Positions 16,707 through 24,571 of a stretch of DNA of 64,000 nucleotides are shown here, one piece after another. Under the pieces are notes generated by a model. The model had not been told where the DNA came from. It did no database searches and saw only the letters and a list, made by a program, of their open reading frames with translations. This stretch comes from JAAYJK01 sp964501655 (GTDB lineage: Bacteria; Bacillota; Syntrophomonadia; Syntrophomonadales; Syntrophomonadaceae). A program made the translations under genes and the position numbers. The stretch's first letter is position 1. Every line of letters begins with the position of its first letter. The stretch is from assembly GCA_964501655.1 (NCBI GenBank), contig CAZCTN010000001.1:62001-126000 (forward strand). Direction: 5' to 3'.

Positions 16707-16722
16707 GTGTCAAATATGACAC
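16707..16722. promoter_or_regulatory. Candidate enhancer (UAS) palindrome
   Basis: GTGTCAAATATGACAC: perfect 6-bp arms GTGTCA/TGACAC around four bases. It is about 95 bases upstream of the plus-strand promoter and 270 upstream of the minus-strand one. A one-mismatch version occurs at 24153-24168 between the other divergent pair. Binding of the activator encoded at 8065-10038 is inferred. Confidence 0.6.
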
Positions 16723-16817
16723 GAATTCTCGGTAATCGATTTTTGTCAACATTCTTTGTAGTAAGTCCTGAGCAGAAAATACCCGTTTAATACCGTTTAT
16801 GAAGGTATTAATACTAT

Positions 16818-16833
16818 TGGCATAAAAATTGCT
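16818..16833 (+). promoter_or_regulatory. Sigma-54 promoter toward csp-like and CoA-transferase genes
   Basis: TGGCATAAAAATTGCT: -24 GG and -12 GC at the correct spacing. No terminator is visible before the csp-like gene at 17090, so it could drive that gene and the CoA-transferase at 17493. Confidence 0.7.
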
Positions 16834-16904
16834 TAATCTGCTTAAAAGGGTAGTGATTATCATAAACCTTCTGAGCAAATATACCGAAAGGAAGGAGGGA
16901 CAAT

Positions 16905-17009
16905 CTGAAGCAGTTTATGGTGCTCCCTTTCGTGCCATATTTATTGCATGAGTCCAGCCGCAGATATGTTACTAGCAATACAGGCAAATACAGGCTTATT
17001 ACGGTTTAA
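16905..17009 (+). CDS. Possible leader peptide/small ORF
   Basis: About 34 codons: CTG at 16905, five bases after GGAGGG (16894-16899), or an in-frame ATG at 16917 (MVLPFVPYLLHESSRRY...). It sits just downstream of the sigma-54 promoter. No known similarity; it may be chance. Confidence 0.2.
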   Translation: MKQFMVLPFVPYLLHESSRRYVTSNTGKYRLITV

Positions 17010-17089
17010 ATAGTCATGCACCTTGGATTAACCTATGCAGGTCCGGTATTACAATTGGTATTATGGCCCCTAATTAAGGAGGGATAGGA

Positions 17090-17290
17090 ATGCAGGGAAA
17101 AGTAAAATGGTTCGACAATGGCAGAGGAATTGGTATGATTGAAACTGAAAAAGGGGAAGAGGTTACTTTCAACCGAATCGCAGTAGAAAATGCCGGTCGG
17201 GTAAGTCTGAGAGCAAAGGAATCGGTAGAGTTTGAAATAAGAAAAGTACGTAACTGGGAGGGAGCTATCAACCTTCATGTACTGTCTTAG
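17090..17290 (+). CDS. Divergent cold-shock-domain protein
   Basis: 66 aa single cold-shock domain: MQGKVKWFDNGRGIGMIE at the N-terminus matches the CspA start. The two RNA-binding motifs are altered, however: RNP1 (usually KGFGFI) is RGIGMI and RNP2 (usually VFVH) is VTFN, so aromatic stacking residues are missing. Perfect ribosome site (aaggagggatagga). It lies between a sigma-54 promoter and a CoA-transferase gene, an unusual place for a cold-shock protein. Nucleic-acid binding may be weak or changed. Confidence 0.85.
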   Translation: MQGKVKWFDNGRGIGMIETEKGEEVTFNRIAVENAGRVSLRAKESVEFEIRKVRNWEGAINLHVLS

Positions 17291-17492
17291 TTTACCTATA
17301 AGCCTGGCTTCTAATTCTGACATTTGCCCAGCCATCCAATAAAGACATGATGGACGATTCTATGATAATATTGGCAGGTATTAAAACAATGAATTTTTCA
17401 ACTATTTTATCCTATTAATGATAAGCCTATAGATTAATGACAATAAAACATCACTATGGATCCATACATTTATTATTGAGGAGGTATTAGTT

Positions 17493-18848
17493 GTGGGTTT
17501 CTATGCTGAAGAATATAAGAGAAAACTTATGAACGCCGACCAAGCTGCGTCGTTGGTTAAATCAGGAGACTTGGTTGATTATGGACAAGCAGGGATTAAA
17601 CCCATTGCCTTTGATATTGCGTTGGCAGCAAGGGTGGATGATCCCGACCTAAAGGATGTTATCGTACGAGTGACAAATGCAATACCACCAGTTCCACAGA
17701 TTCCGGTCAAAGATCCGCAGCAAAAGACATTTACTTATCTTAGTAATTTTCTAGGTATCATTGATAGAATGCTGTACCAAAAAGGTCTTTGCGGATTTAT
17801 CCCTGCCAACTACCATCAGGTTTCCGACATACTAGTGCAACAACCTCAAACTGCTGGTACAGTTTGGTGTGGGCAGGTAGCACCCATGGATGAGAATGGA
17901 TTTTTCAGTTTTGGCATTACCAATTCGCACAACTATTTATACGGGAAAACCGCAAAGACTAGAATCGTGGAAATAACCCCGGATATGCCCAGAGCTCTTG
18001 GTGGGTACCATGAGGGGTTTCATATTAGTGAGATAGACGCTATCATCGAAACCAACAATTCAGTTCCATGCTTACCGCCTCCGGCTGAAGGCGCACCTGA
18101 GATAAAGAAAATCGCTGCTTTTATTATGGAAGATATAAAGAATGGGGACTGCCTGCAATTAGGAATAGGCGATGTTCCTAACGAAATAGGCAGAATGATT
18201 TCGGAATCAGATTTGAAAGATCTAGGTCTTCATACCGAGTTATTTATGGACTCCATGATGAAAATGTATCATAACGGTCAAATCAGCAATGCCAGAAAGG
18301 CTTATGATCAGGGCAAAACAGCCTATACTTTCTGCTTTGGAAGCCGGGAATGCTATGATTTCATTAACAACAACCAGCTGCTGGCTTCTTATCCGGTATA
18401 TTATACTAATCTTCCCGAAAGAATTGCGGCCCACGATAATATGATCAGCATCAACAACATTTTGGAGATAGATCTATTAAGCCAGTGCTGTTCAGAATCG
18501 GTTGGATATAAACAGTTTTCAGGAACTGGAGGACAAGTTGATTTTGTGTCTGGAGCACTGAAATCCAAAGGAGGGAAAGCATTCCTTGCCTTTACTTCTA
18601 CGTATAAGGACAAGGAGGGAATAGTACATTCCCGAATTAAACCGATGTTGACTCCTGGGGCAGTGGTAACTGTACCGCGAACATTAACACCAACCCTGGT
18701 TACGGAGTACGGTAAAACTAATTTATTCGGATTATCCATCTGGAAACGGGCTGAGGAGTTAATAAATATAGCTCATCCAGACTTCCGGGATGATTTGATT
18801 AAGGAAGCCGAGAAAATGCAAATTTGGAGACGATCCAGCAGAATATAA
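17493..18848 (+). CDS. Acetyl-CoA hydrolase/transferase-family CoA-transferase (Cat/4-hydroxybutyrate type)
   Basis: 451 aa single-polypeptide family I CoA-transferase. The N-terminal half has the CoA-binding block; the catalytic Glu is probably Glu249 in LGLHTELFMDS, equivalent to Glu238 of 4-hydroxybutyrate CoA-transferase. SGTGGQVDFVSGA and VTEYGKTNLFG are C-terminal family blocks. GTG start after gaggagg. It could activate or release an acid by exchange with acetyl-CoA (butyryl, 4-hydroxybutyryl or similar). Transcribed away from the acyl-CoA operon, probably in the same regulon, and closed by a strong terminator (18988-19027). Confidence 0.9.
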   Translation: MGFYAEEYKRKLMNADQAASLVKSGDLVDYGQAGIKPIAFDIALAARVDDPDLKDVIVRVTNAIPPVPQIPVKDPQQKTFTYLSNFLGIIDRMLYQKGLCGFIPANYHQVSDILVQQPQTAGTVWCGQVAPMDENGFFSFGITNSHNYLYGKTAKTRIVEITPDMPRALGGYHEGFHISEIDAIIETNNSVPCLPPPAEGAPEIKKIAAFIMEDIKNGDCLQLGIGDVPNEIGRMISESDLKDLGLHTELFMDSMMKMYHNGQISNARKAYDQGKTAYTFCFGSRECYDFINNNQLLASYPVYYTNLPERIAAHDNMISINNILEIDLLSQCCSESVGYKQFSGTGGQVDFVSGALKSKGGKAFLAFTSTYKDKEGIVHSRIKPMLTPGAVVTVPRTLTPTLVTEYGKTNLFGLSIWKRAEELINIAHPDFRDDLIKEAEKMQIWRRSSRI

Positions 18849-18987
18849 TACCACGCTGCAGTAGAGCTTCAAGTGTCCATGATGAAAGATAAGCAGTCAA
18901 AGATGGAGCATTGGATATGATAACAGAAAAAACGGGGAGCATATATCATTAAACCATGCTTCTTGCCATACTTCTCCCCAGGAATTA

Positions 18988-19027
18988 AGTGGAGGCCATC
19001 CTTTGGAAAGCCTCCACTGGTTTTTTT
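18988..19027 (+). terminator. Rho-independent terminator of the CoA-transferase unit
   Basis: 9-bp stem agtggaggc / gcctccact (18988-19018), then gg and seven T (19021-19027). Confidence 0.9.
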
Positions 19028-19260
19028 ATATGCTACTATATTCTAAATAGAACTTACCTGTTGATCCAGCCCTGATTATGATTGCCCCTATAGATTGCAC
19101 GGTTTTATAATCTTGGGAACTGCAATACCCCGAACCTTTACCAAAGCTGACAGGATTTTCATAGCTAAGTAAGATAAACACCTCGGTTCCAAGGTGCCTG
19201 GGAGGAATAAGTAAATCAATCCATATATCAGAAACTGACTATATCGTTGGAGGCAACATA

Positions 19261-19308
19261 AAAAAGAAAGGGCTGTCCCCATTGGCAATCCATAATTCAG
19301 GGACAGCC
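19261..19308 (-). terminator. Terminator of the acetate-transporter unit
   Basis: Stem ggctgtccc / gggacagcc (19271-19308). On the minus strand it is followed by ctttctttttt. It is downstream of the transporter stop at 19473. Confidence 0.65.
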
Positions 19309-19367
19309 TATATTAATGAAGGAGTTTACATTTTTAAGGTTTTTTACTAAACACAAGTACATTATTT

Positions 19368-19417
19368 CCTCGAGACCCTTATGCCCAACATAAAATGTTA
19401 GGCATAAGGGAAACGAG
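19368..19417. repeat. Long imperfect palindrome
   Basis: Inner arms cccttatgcc-caacat / atgtt-aggcataaggg and outer cctcg / cgaga-gg give a stem of more than 20 pairs with a tiny loop. Next to a REP-like scrap at 19444; possibly a REP/MITE remnant. Confidence 0.5.
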
Positions 19418-19472
19418 AGGAGTATGGGAAGAGTAGGGAGTAGTCTATGTGACGGGGCATACTTGAATACAA

Positions 19473-20069
19473 TTATTTAAGTATTGGCCCGTAAATTGGA
19501 ATTACCGATTTTTTAAAGGCGATATTAGTCATTATGGCAGCTGACAAGTAGAGCGATAAAACTGTACAGATAAGGCACATATAGGAGATCGGCGCAGCAA
19601 AGGAATGAGATAATATCCCAAGGTCCATAAGGGCAACCATAGGAATCCCTACATCTAACAGCAATACAATAATGCTCATAAACAATGGAGATGTTTTCAG
19701 GGTTGCTGGAGTCCATACAATGAGAGCTAAACCTAGAATCATCCATGCAAAACCATCGATAGTTGGATCAAGCGGCCAATTATTGATGGCGGCAAAATAC
19801 TTGAAAATGTATCCCATTCCGCTAACCAACATGAAGATGGCAGAGAAAAACAGGAATGAATTGCCTCCTTGCACAGAGCCATTTCTAAATTCTATTATAG
19901 CAACTATAAACTGAACCACAAATCCTCCCAAAAACCATAATCCTATTAGGGGGGCTGCAGTAGATTGTACATATCCTCCTAACACAGCGTAAAAACAAAA
20001 CAACGCTAAGGCCAATGCAATCAATCCAGCTGGTGAAGGGTCCGCCCATCCGTGAGAAACTTCTGACAT
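19473..20069 (-). CDS. Acetate/succinate transporter family protein (GPR1/FUN34/YaaH)
   Basis: 198 aa, six hydrophobic segments. The family entry motif NPAPLGL appears as DPSPAGLIALALALFCF near residue 11, and the second helix carries LGGYVQSTAAPLIGLWFLGG. These carriers move acetate (and succinate) with protons; in a syntrophic fatty-acid oxidiser it would export the acetate made by thiolysis. It sits among the CoA genes but I found no -24/-12 promoter in front of it. Ribosome site aaaggagtgtatgta. Confidence 0.9.
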   Translation of the reverse strand: MSEVSHGWADPSPAGLIALALALFCFYAVLGGYVQSTAAPLIGLWFLGGFVVQFIVAIIEFRNGSVQGGNSFLFFSAIFMLVSGMGYIFKYFAAINNWPLDPTIDGFAWMILGLALIVWTPATLKTSPLFMSIIVLLLDVGIPMVALMDLGILSHSFAAPISYMCLICTVLSLYLSAAIMTNIAFKKSVIPIYGPILK

Positions 20070-20291
20070 TTACATACACTCCTTTTCATTTTTGTTTTTA
20101 AGTACCTGCTCCTTCTTCATTTATCACCCCCTTTATATTTAATTCCAATAAATCTTGCTGGGATCAGCAGCAAACTAATATCTTACTCTCTAGCTTATAT
20201 CCCGAGAGAGCCTCTCTCTTGCATTTGTCGAGGATCTCAAGGGAAATTGCACCATTCAGGTCAACCCATAAATTAACTGCCCCCGGATTTG

Positions 20292-21443
20292 TTATATCTC
20301 TTTGGCAATTGTGTCCAGGTGTTCTGCCATACCGGTTATCTCAACAATACTGGCAATTACTTCTTCGGAAGCGGCTGCCTGTTCCTCGGTAGCCAGCATA
20401 GTACTTTCACTGTTACGGGTGGTTTCCTTTATTTTTTCTTTGATGCTATCAGTTAGGGCGCGAATCTTACCTACGGTTCCTTTTGATTCATCAGAAAGTT
20501 GTCTGATTTCATCAGCCACTACTCCAAAACCACGACCAAATTCTCCAGCCCGGGCTGCTTCTATGGCGGCGTTTAGTCCCAGCATCTTGGTCTCTTCTGC
20601 GATCTGTTTAATAAACTCCAGTACCGTGTTGATATCTTCTGAAATAAGATCAATTTCACCAATCTTCTGATTAAGCTGCCTCTCATTGTCGGTTATTTGT
20701 ACAGATGACGCAGCTAATTGCTGCATTGTAGCAGAAATTTCCTCCAGACCCCGGCATAGACTATTGGACATCTCACGCAAATCAAAAGCGGTTTTACGGG
20801 GAAGGGCCAACCCCAAAACTCCTACCATCTGATTGGGATCATCTTCCTCATAGCACGGATAACACATAATCATAACCGGAAAATCATGCACACTGCTATC
20901 CATCTCTTCTACCACCATCTGTTTAGTTTTAATAGCCTTGTGGATAACCGGATTCTCTTCAGTCTTGTTCCCAAGTTGCATATCGGGCATATCGAACTTA
21001 CTCGATGCCTGGCGAAGACCTATCATTTCCATATCAGTTACGAACAAGAATGCACCTTCAGGAAAAAGAGAGGCTATCATGGGAGCGAAAACAGGGAATG
21101 CCGTTGCTATCGGGTGCAGGCGGGGCAGTATAACAATAATACTGCCAACCACAGTATTGTTTTCAAATATGGGATTGGCATACATGATTAAGCGCATTCC
21201 ATAAACACTGCGGGGAATTCTTTCAATAGCTTCACATTGGCCTTTGATAGCCTGATCCGGTGCTCCTCCACTTCTTATCTGCAAGCCAACTCTTATATCT
21301 GCTACATCAAACACTTTAGAGGCTGTTTTCCAAGTAAGCTTTTCAAGGTCAGTTATAGCAAAAACAGCTCCACTAGGAAATAAATCGCGTAACGAAGTCA
21401 CGGTTTCTTTCCATACTTCCAACTTGCAAACGCTTATTGCCAT
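20292..21443 (-). CDS. Soluble methyl-accepting chemotaxis-type receptor with duplicated sensor domain
   Basis: 383 aa from the ATG at 21441-21443 (MAISVCKLEVW), with gaaagggg upstream; a longer frame to 21569 has no ribosome site. Two similar sensor modules (about 1-105 and 106-215) each contain FP-(S/E)-GA-F/T-D and a KFD/VFD-P/AD repeat, so they arose by duplication. A C-terminal chemoreceptor signalling hairpin follows (IKQIAEETKMLGLNAAIEAARAGEFGRGFGVVADEIRQL). There is no membrane segment, so the receptor is cytosolic. A sigma-54-type promoter is at 21524-21539, putting it under the same control as the acyl-CoA genes. It probably reports an internal metabolite to the motility system. Confidence 0.85.
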   Translation of the reverse strand: MAISVCKLEVWKETVTSLRDLFPSGAVFAITDLEKLTWKTASKVFDVADIRVGLQIRSGGAPDQAIKGQCEAIERIPRSVYGMRLIMYANPIFENNTVVGSIIVILPRLHPIATAFPVFAPMIASLFPEGAFLFVTDMEMIGLRQASSKFDMPDMQLGNKTEENPVIHKAIKTKQMVVEEMDSSVHDFPVMIMCYPCYEEDDPNQMVGVLGLALPRKTAFDLREMSNSLCRGLEEISATMQQLAASSVQITDNERQLNQKIGEIDLISEDINTVLEFIKQIAEETKMLGLNAAIEAARAGEFGRGFGVVADEIRQLSDESKGTVGKIRALTDSIKEKIKETTRNSESTMLATEEQAAASEEVIASIVEITGMAEHLDTIAKEI

Positions 21444-21523
21444 AGCGGTATCGCCCCTTTCGTAATAGGTTATAAACTTAAGTAATGTAATTCCGATGTC
21501 ATTCGGATACCATGTAACGATTA

Positions 21524-21539
21524 TGCAAAAGGCATACCA
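21524..21539 (-). promoter_or_regulatory. Sigma-54 promoter for the chemoreceptor gene
   Basis: Minus strand TGGTATGCCTTTTGCA: GG at -24 and GC at -12 at the correct spacing. One base off at the fourth position. It is 81 bases before the ATG at 21443. Confidence 0.65.
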
Positions 21540-21956
21540 ACGAAACGGATCAGGAAGAGCCCCCCCCAACTATACAAAGCCCTTGGCCTCGCCTATTGGC
21601 AGAACCAAGGGCTCTATGAACGTCTTACACCAGACGATAGGTGCGGTGGTATGGGAGGACAGGGGTTAGTGGCTCCTTGCTACTCAATTAATAATAAATA
21701 GGAAAAAGCGTTAAAGGTCTATTGTTCAGATGGAAGCTAATAAGAATGGAATTAATGTGCTTACATAATCTCAATTATGATAAATGCTTTTAAGGTGTCA
21801 TATCATAAATGATACACACTTTTAAGAAGGCTCCACTTATTATCTTCTATTATTAATCTGTTCATAAAGGGCTTATGGCTTGTACTAACCCAATAAATCT
21901 TAAAATGCTGCAGATGTTAAAAGTATCTTCAATAAGCAACACCTGGAATATAAGGC

Positions 21957-21989
21957 GAAGAAGCCCGCCTTGTCCAGGCGGGCTTCTTC
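21957..21989. terminator. Strong hairpin terminator
   Basis: Perfect 13-bp stem gaagaagcccgcc / ggcgggcttcttc with a 7-base loop. It ends the minus-strand SDR - hydrolase unit and would also block read-through from the other side. Confidence 0.8.
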
Positions 21990-22102
21990 TAGAAAGGAGG
22001 ACGGGATTGATATTTTACCATCAGTTTATTAATATGTTTTAACCTTTGTAAGCAGTTATTTGAAAATCAGACTTCTTCAATGTACCCTATATAATTATTG
22101 CA

Positions 22103-22939
22103 TCACTCATAGTAAACCGGAGCGAGTTGGTACCTCCCGGGAATACGATGATCATGGTAGCTGACTATCTCCAGGTCAGGTTCGGCCTTAGCAAGATCAT
22201 GTAGCGTTTTAAGTGTCTCGTTGGCTTGATTTTTTTCATGAACCAGTTTTTGCATCAGCCCGGACTTGGGTGCGTTCCATTCCAAGTTTTCCGGGAAATA
22301 GAAGGAGTCACCAGGGAAAAGGAACCTTTTACCCGATGGCAGAGTTACAAATACTCCCATTAACCCAACCGAATGCCCAGGAAGATCAACCAGAATAAAA
22401 CGGCCATCTCCAAATAAATCCAAGGAATCAGGAAAACCAAGAAATGATTGGCCTGGAACTGTGGAAACCAGATCAATATCCAGGTTATCGCTCAGATCAT
22501 ACTGCTCACTAATATAGGCATGCTTATGCGAGTCTGACGCGGTTGCAGCTTCCCATTCCTTCTTGCCAACAATAAATTTGGCATTGGGGAAGTCGCGCAT
22601 CCCACCTGCGTGATCCCAGTGAAGATGAGATAAGATGACATACTTGACCGCTGAATGGTCAAAACCATTAGCAGGCAGCTGATGTATTAAAGGATCACGG
22701 CCTGCATCGAAAACTGTTCTCATGACAAAACGGTTGAAAAACGCCTGGGCACGGTACTGCGGGAGCTTCATCTCTTCCCCTATCCTGGTACCCAGGCCCG
22801 TATCCAAAAGAATTAAATCTCCATTATGCTCGATTAGGGCATTGAGGATGGGAAATTGAACGGATTTCCAAGGCGCTCCCTTAACAAAAAGCCCCTTAGG
22901 AACCCTTGAATAAGCAGTTGCGAAGAAGTATATTTTCAT
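22103..22939 (-). CDS. Metallo-beta-lactamase-fold hydrolase (lactonase-like)
   Basis: 278 aa. The zinc motif HxHxDH is in LSHLHWDHAGG (about residues 104-114), with further ligands in DLPGHSVG and PGDSFYFP. The overall pattern (substrate cap between) is that of N-acyl-homoserine lactonase-like and related ester/thioester hydrolases. Given its operon with an SDR and the shared sigma-54 control, hydrolysis of a lactone or thioester in the same catabolic route is more likely than quorum quenching. Ribosome site taaggaggaagactacc. Confidence 0.85.
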   Translation of the reverse strand: MKIYFFATAYSRVPKGLFVKGAPWKSVQFPILNALIEHNGDLILLDTGLGTRIGEEMKLPQYRAQAFFNRFVMRTVFDAGRDPLIHQLPANGFDHSAVKYVILSHLHWDHAGGMRDFPNAKFIVGKKEWEAATASDSHKHAYISEQYDLSDNLDIDLVSTVPGQSFLGFPDSLDLFGDGRFILVDLPGHSVGLMGVFVTLPSGKRFLFPGDSFYFPENLEWNAPKSGLMQKLVHEKNQANETLKTLHDLAKAEPDLEIVSYHDHRIPGRYQLAPVYYE

Positions 22940-22953
22940 GGTAGTCTTCCTCC

Positions 22954-23073
22954 TTAAGAATCAGATTCGATCATAATTATATCGGCGCCCTCTTTTGCCA
23001 AAAACAAAGCGCTAGACTTACCAATACCGCTGCCCGCTCCAGTGACTAAAGCTACTTTATTATTAAAACGCAT
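22954..23073 (-). pseudogene. SDR N-terminal stump
   Basis: A 39-codon frame (ATG 23071-23073, TAA 22954-22956) reads MRFNNKVALVTGAGSGIGKS and on to KEGADIIMI. This is the Rossmann start of a short-chain dehydrogenase (TGxxxGIG) cut off after the first beta-alpha-beta unit. A ribosome site (ggggggtaaaaga) is still present. It lies between a complete SDR gene and the hydrolase, suggesting a deleted second SDR gene or a leftover of duplication. Confidence 0.75.
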
Positions 23074-23085
23074 TCTTTTACCCCC

Positions 23086-23889
23086 CTATAATGTCATAAA
23101 GAATCCCCCATTAACATCTAACATGCAGCCGGTGATATAGTTTGACATATCCGAAGCAAGAAATACAATTGTCTCAGCGATGTCTTCGGGACGGCCAATA
23201 CGCCCTACGGGAACAGCGTTCTCAGGGTAAGGGTAACCCGTTGTCATAGGTGTCCAAACGAGACCGGGGGCAATAGCGTTAACCAGAATACCGTCTGGGG
23301 CACCATATTTGGCACACCATTTAACAAGCCCTCCTACCCCTGCCTTGGCTGCCACATAGTGCGGTCCCGATAATGCTCCTCCTATCCTCGCCGCTAATGA
23401 ACTGAGGCAGATAATTCGTCCGCTCTTCTGCTGTTTCATAGGATTCCACACCGCTTTGGCACTCAGAAAGGTTCCCGTGAGATCCACGTTTATAACCCTG
23501 TTCCATTCCTCCAGGGAAAGCTTGTCAATAGGCGTGTGATCTAATATTCCCGCATTGCTCACGAGTATATCAATGCTCCCAAATTTTTCAAGTGTAACAT
23601 CAGTCAAGTTGTTACAATCTGCTTCCTGGGTTACATCAGTTTTTATATAAATGAACTCCGCACCAATGGCTTTCAAGCCTTCAATGGTTTCTTCGCAGGC
23701 AGTAATATCAGATACAGTTACTTTTGCCCCTGCCCGAGCCAGGGCATAACAAGCGGCTTGGCCGATGCCTCCTTTAGCCCCGGTAACAATTGCTGCTTTC
23801 CCCTTCAGGTTAATCGGTGCGCTGACTGGTACGTTACAGCAATCAGGAATCTGAGGAATATATGTTTGACTGCTTTCTATAGTCGACAT
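23086..23889 (-). CDS. Short-chain dehydrogenase/reductase
   Basis: 267 aa NAD(P)-dependent SDR. Cofactor loop VTGAKGGIGQAAC (about residues 35-47), NAGI, catalytic Ser in CLSSLAARIGG, and YxxxK in HYVAAK. The Asp at the end of the second strand (VSDI) suggests NAD. It could act as a 3-hydroxyacyl-CoA dehydrogenase or alcohol dehydrogenase in the nearby pathway. First gene of the minus-strand unit driven by a -24/-12 promoter at 24042-24057. Ribosome site aaaaggaggtatgaaac. Confidence 0.9.
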   Translation of the reverse strand: MSTIESSQTYIPQIPDCCNVPVSAPINLKGKAAIVTGAKGGIGQAACYALARAGAKVTVSDITACEETIEGLKAIGAEFIYIKTDVTQEADCNNLTDVTLEKFGSIDILVSNAGILDHTPIDKLSLEEWNRVINVDLTGTFLSAKAVWNPMKQQKSGRIICLSSLAARIGGALSGPHYVAAKAGVGGLVKWCAKYGAPDGILVNAIAPGLVWTPMTTGYPYPENAVPVGRIGRPEDIAETIVFLASDMSNYITGCMLDVNGGFFMTL

Positions 23890-24041
23890 GTTTCATACCT
23901 CCTTTTATTTTTTCTAAATCATCGTTAATGAAGCCTATTGACGTATCCCTCCCCTTAAAGCGTTTTTCTCCTGATCATGTCTGGTTCTGCCTGACATCCT
24001 TTGGTGTTTATGGATAAAGCAGACATCCCGTCCTTAATTTA

Positions 24042-24057
24042 TGCAAAAAGCATGCCC
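24042..24057 (-). promoter_or_regulatory. Sigma-54 promoter for SDR - hydrolase unit
   Basis: Minus strand GGGCATGCTTTTTGCA: GG/GC cores and spacing kept, first T replaced by G. It is about 150 bases before the SDR start. Confidence 0.65.
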
Positions 24058-24152
24058 TTGAACTGAATTAATGAAACTGGGTCGGCATGCTGTTAATCTG
24101 ACCCAAACCCGTGGCCCCCGCCAGGTGGACTCATGGCTTAAGGCCTACTTCT

Positions 24153-24200
24153 GTGTCAATAGTGAAACAATATTTATTTTAACTATTTCACAAATGACAT
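24153..24200. promoter_or_regulatory. Two candidate enhancer (UAS) palindromes
   Basis: GTGTCAATAGTGAAAC (24153-24168) is one base off the palindrome at 16707. ATTTCACAAATGACAT (24185-24200) shares the TCA-N4-TGA core. The pair is 190-250 bases upstream of the plus-strand promoter and about 100-150 from the minus-strand one. Confidence 0.5.
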
Positions 24201-24389
24201 TGCTATATCATTGTGATCCATTGGGAATTATCTTCCACGCATATATTTACTCACTTACTTGGAGCTAGCATTAAAACCCTTGATAACGTTTGCGCCCAGC
24301 TGGGTATTGATGTCGAAATATGAACTGCATTGTGAGGAACCCTTCACATATCATGCCAAGGGCTTATGGCAATTTTGGCGTTAACTTGT

Positions 24390-24405
24390 TGGCATAACCT
24401 TTGCA
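24390..24405 (+). promoter_or_regulatory. Sigma-54 promoter for thiolase gene
   Basis: TGGCATAACCTTTGCA, an almost perfect -24/-12 element, 167 bases before the thiolase ATG. Confidence 0.8.
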
Positions 24406-24571
24406 TTTAATGAAGTCAATAACTATAGAAAGGGGTATAACGCTAACCTTAACATAATTTGGCTAGTTAAAAATGGTAAATATATAGATCAACAAGATTA
24501 CGGTTGATACATTGATTTATCCGATTCAAGTATGCCGGGTCAAAAAACCATAAATTAAGGAGGAATCTATA

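Larger units (their letters stand above)
16277..16904. promoter_or_regulatory. Divergent regulatory region with two sigma-54 promoters
   Basis: This spacer has a minus-strand -24/-12 promoter (16425-16440), a 16-base palindrome (16707-16722) and a plus-strand -24/-12 promoter (16818-16833). The arrangement fits one enhancer site serving two divergent transcripts. Confidence 0.65.
18849..19472. other. Intergenic region with terminators and a long palindrome
   Basis: Contains the terminator of the CoA-transferase (18988-19027), a hairpin that works as a minus-strand terminator (19261-19308), a long palindrome (19368-19417) and a short REP-like piece (ctatgtgacggggc, 19444-19457). No gene is recognisable. 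Confidence 0.55.
21444..22102. other. Intergenic region upstream of chemoreceptor
   Basis: Contains the sigma-54 promoter (21524-21539), a hairpin agcccttgg / ccaagggct (21578-21613), a partial palindrome gtgtca...gatacac (21795-21817) resembling the candidate enhancer sites, and a strong terminator (21957-21989). Confidence 0.55.
23890..24571. promoter_or_regulatory. Divergent regulatory region, second sigma-54 pair
   Basis: Between the SDR and thiolase genes. It contains a minus-strand promoter (24042-24057), two candidate enhancer palindromes (24153-24168 and 24185-24200) and a plus-strand promoter (24390-24405). The layout copies that of 16277-16904. No coding sequence is convincing here. 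Confidence 0.65.

Noticed and set aside
17033..17335. 100-codon frame antisense to the cold-shock-like gene
   Set aside because: The plus-strand gene has a perfect ribosome site and a protein match.
24071..24268. 65-codon frame between the divergent sigma-54 promoters
   Set aside because: Covers the candidate enhancer sites, lacks a ribosome site and looks non-protein-like.
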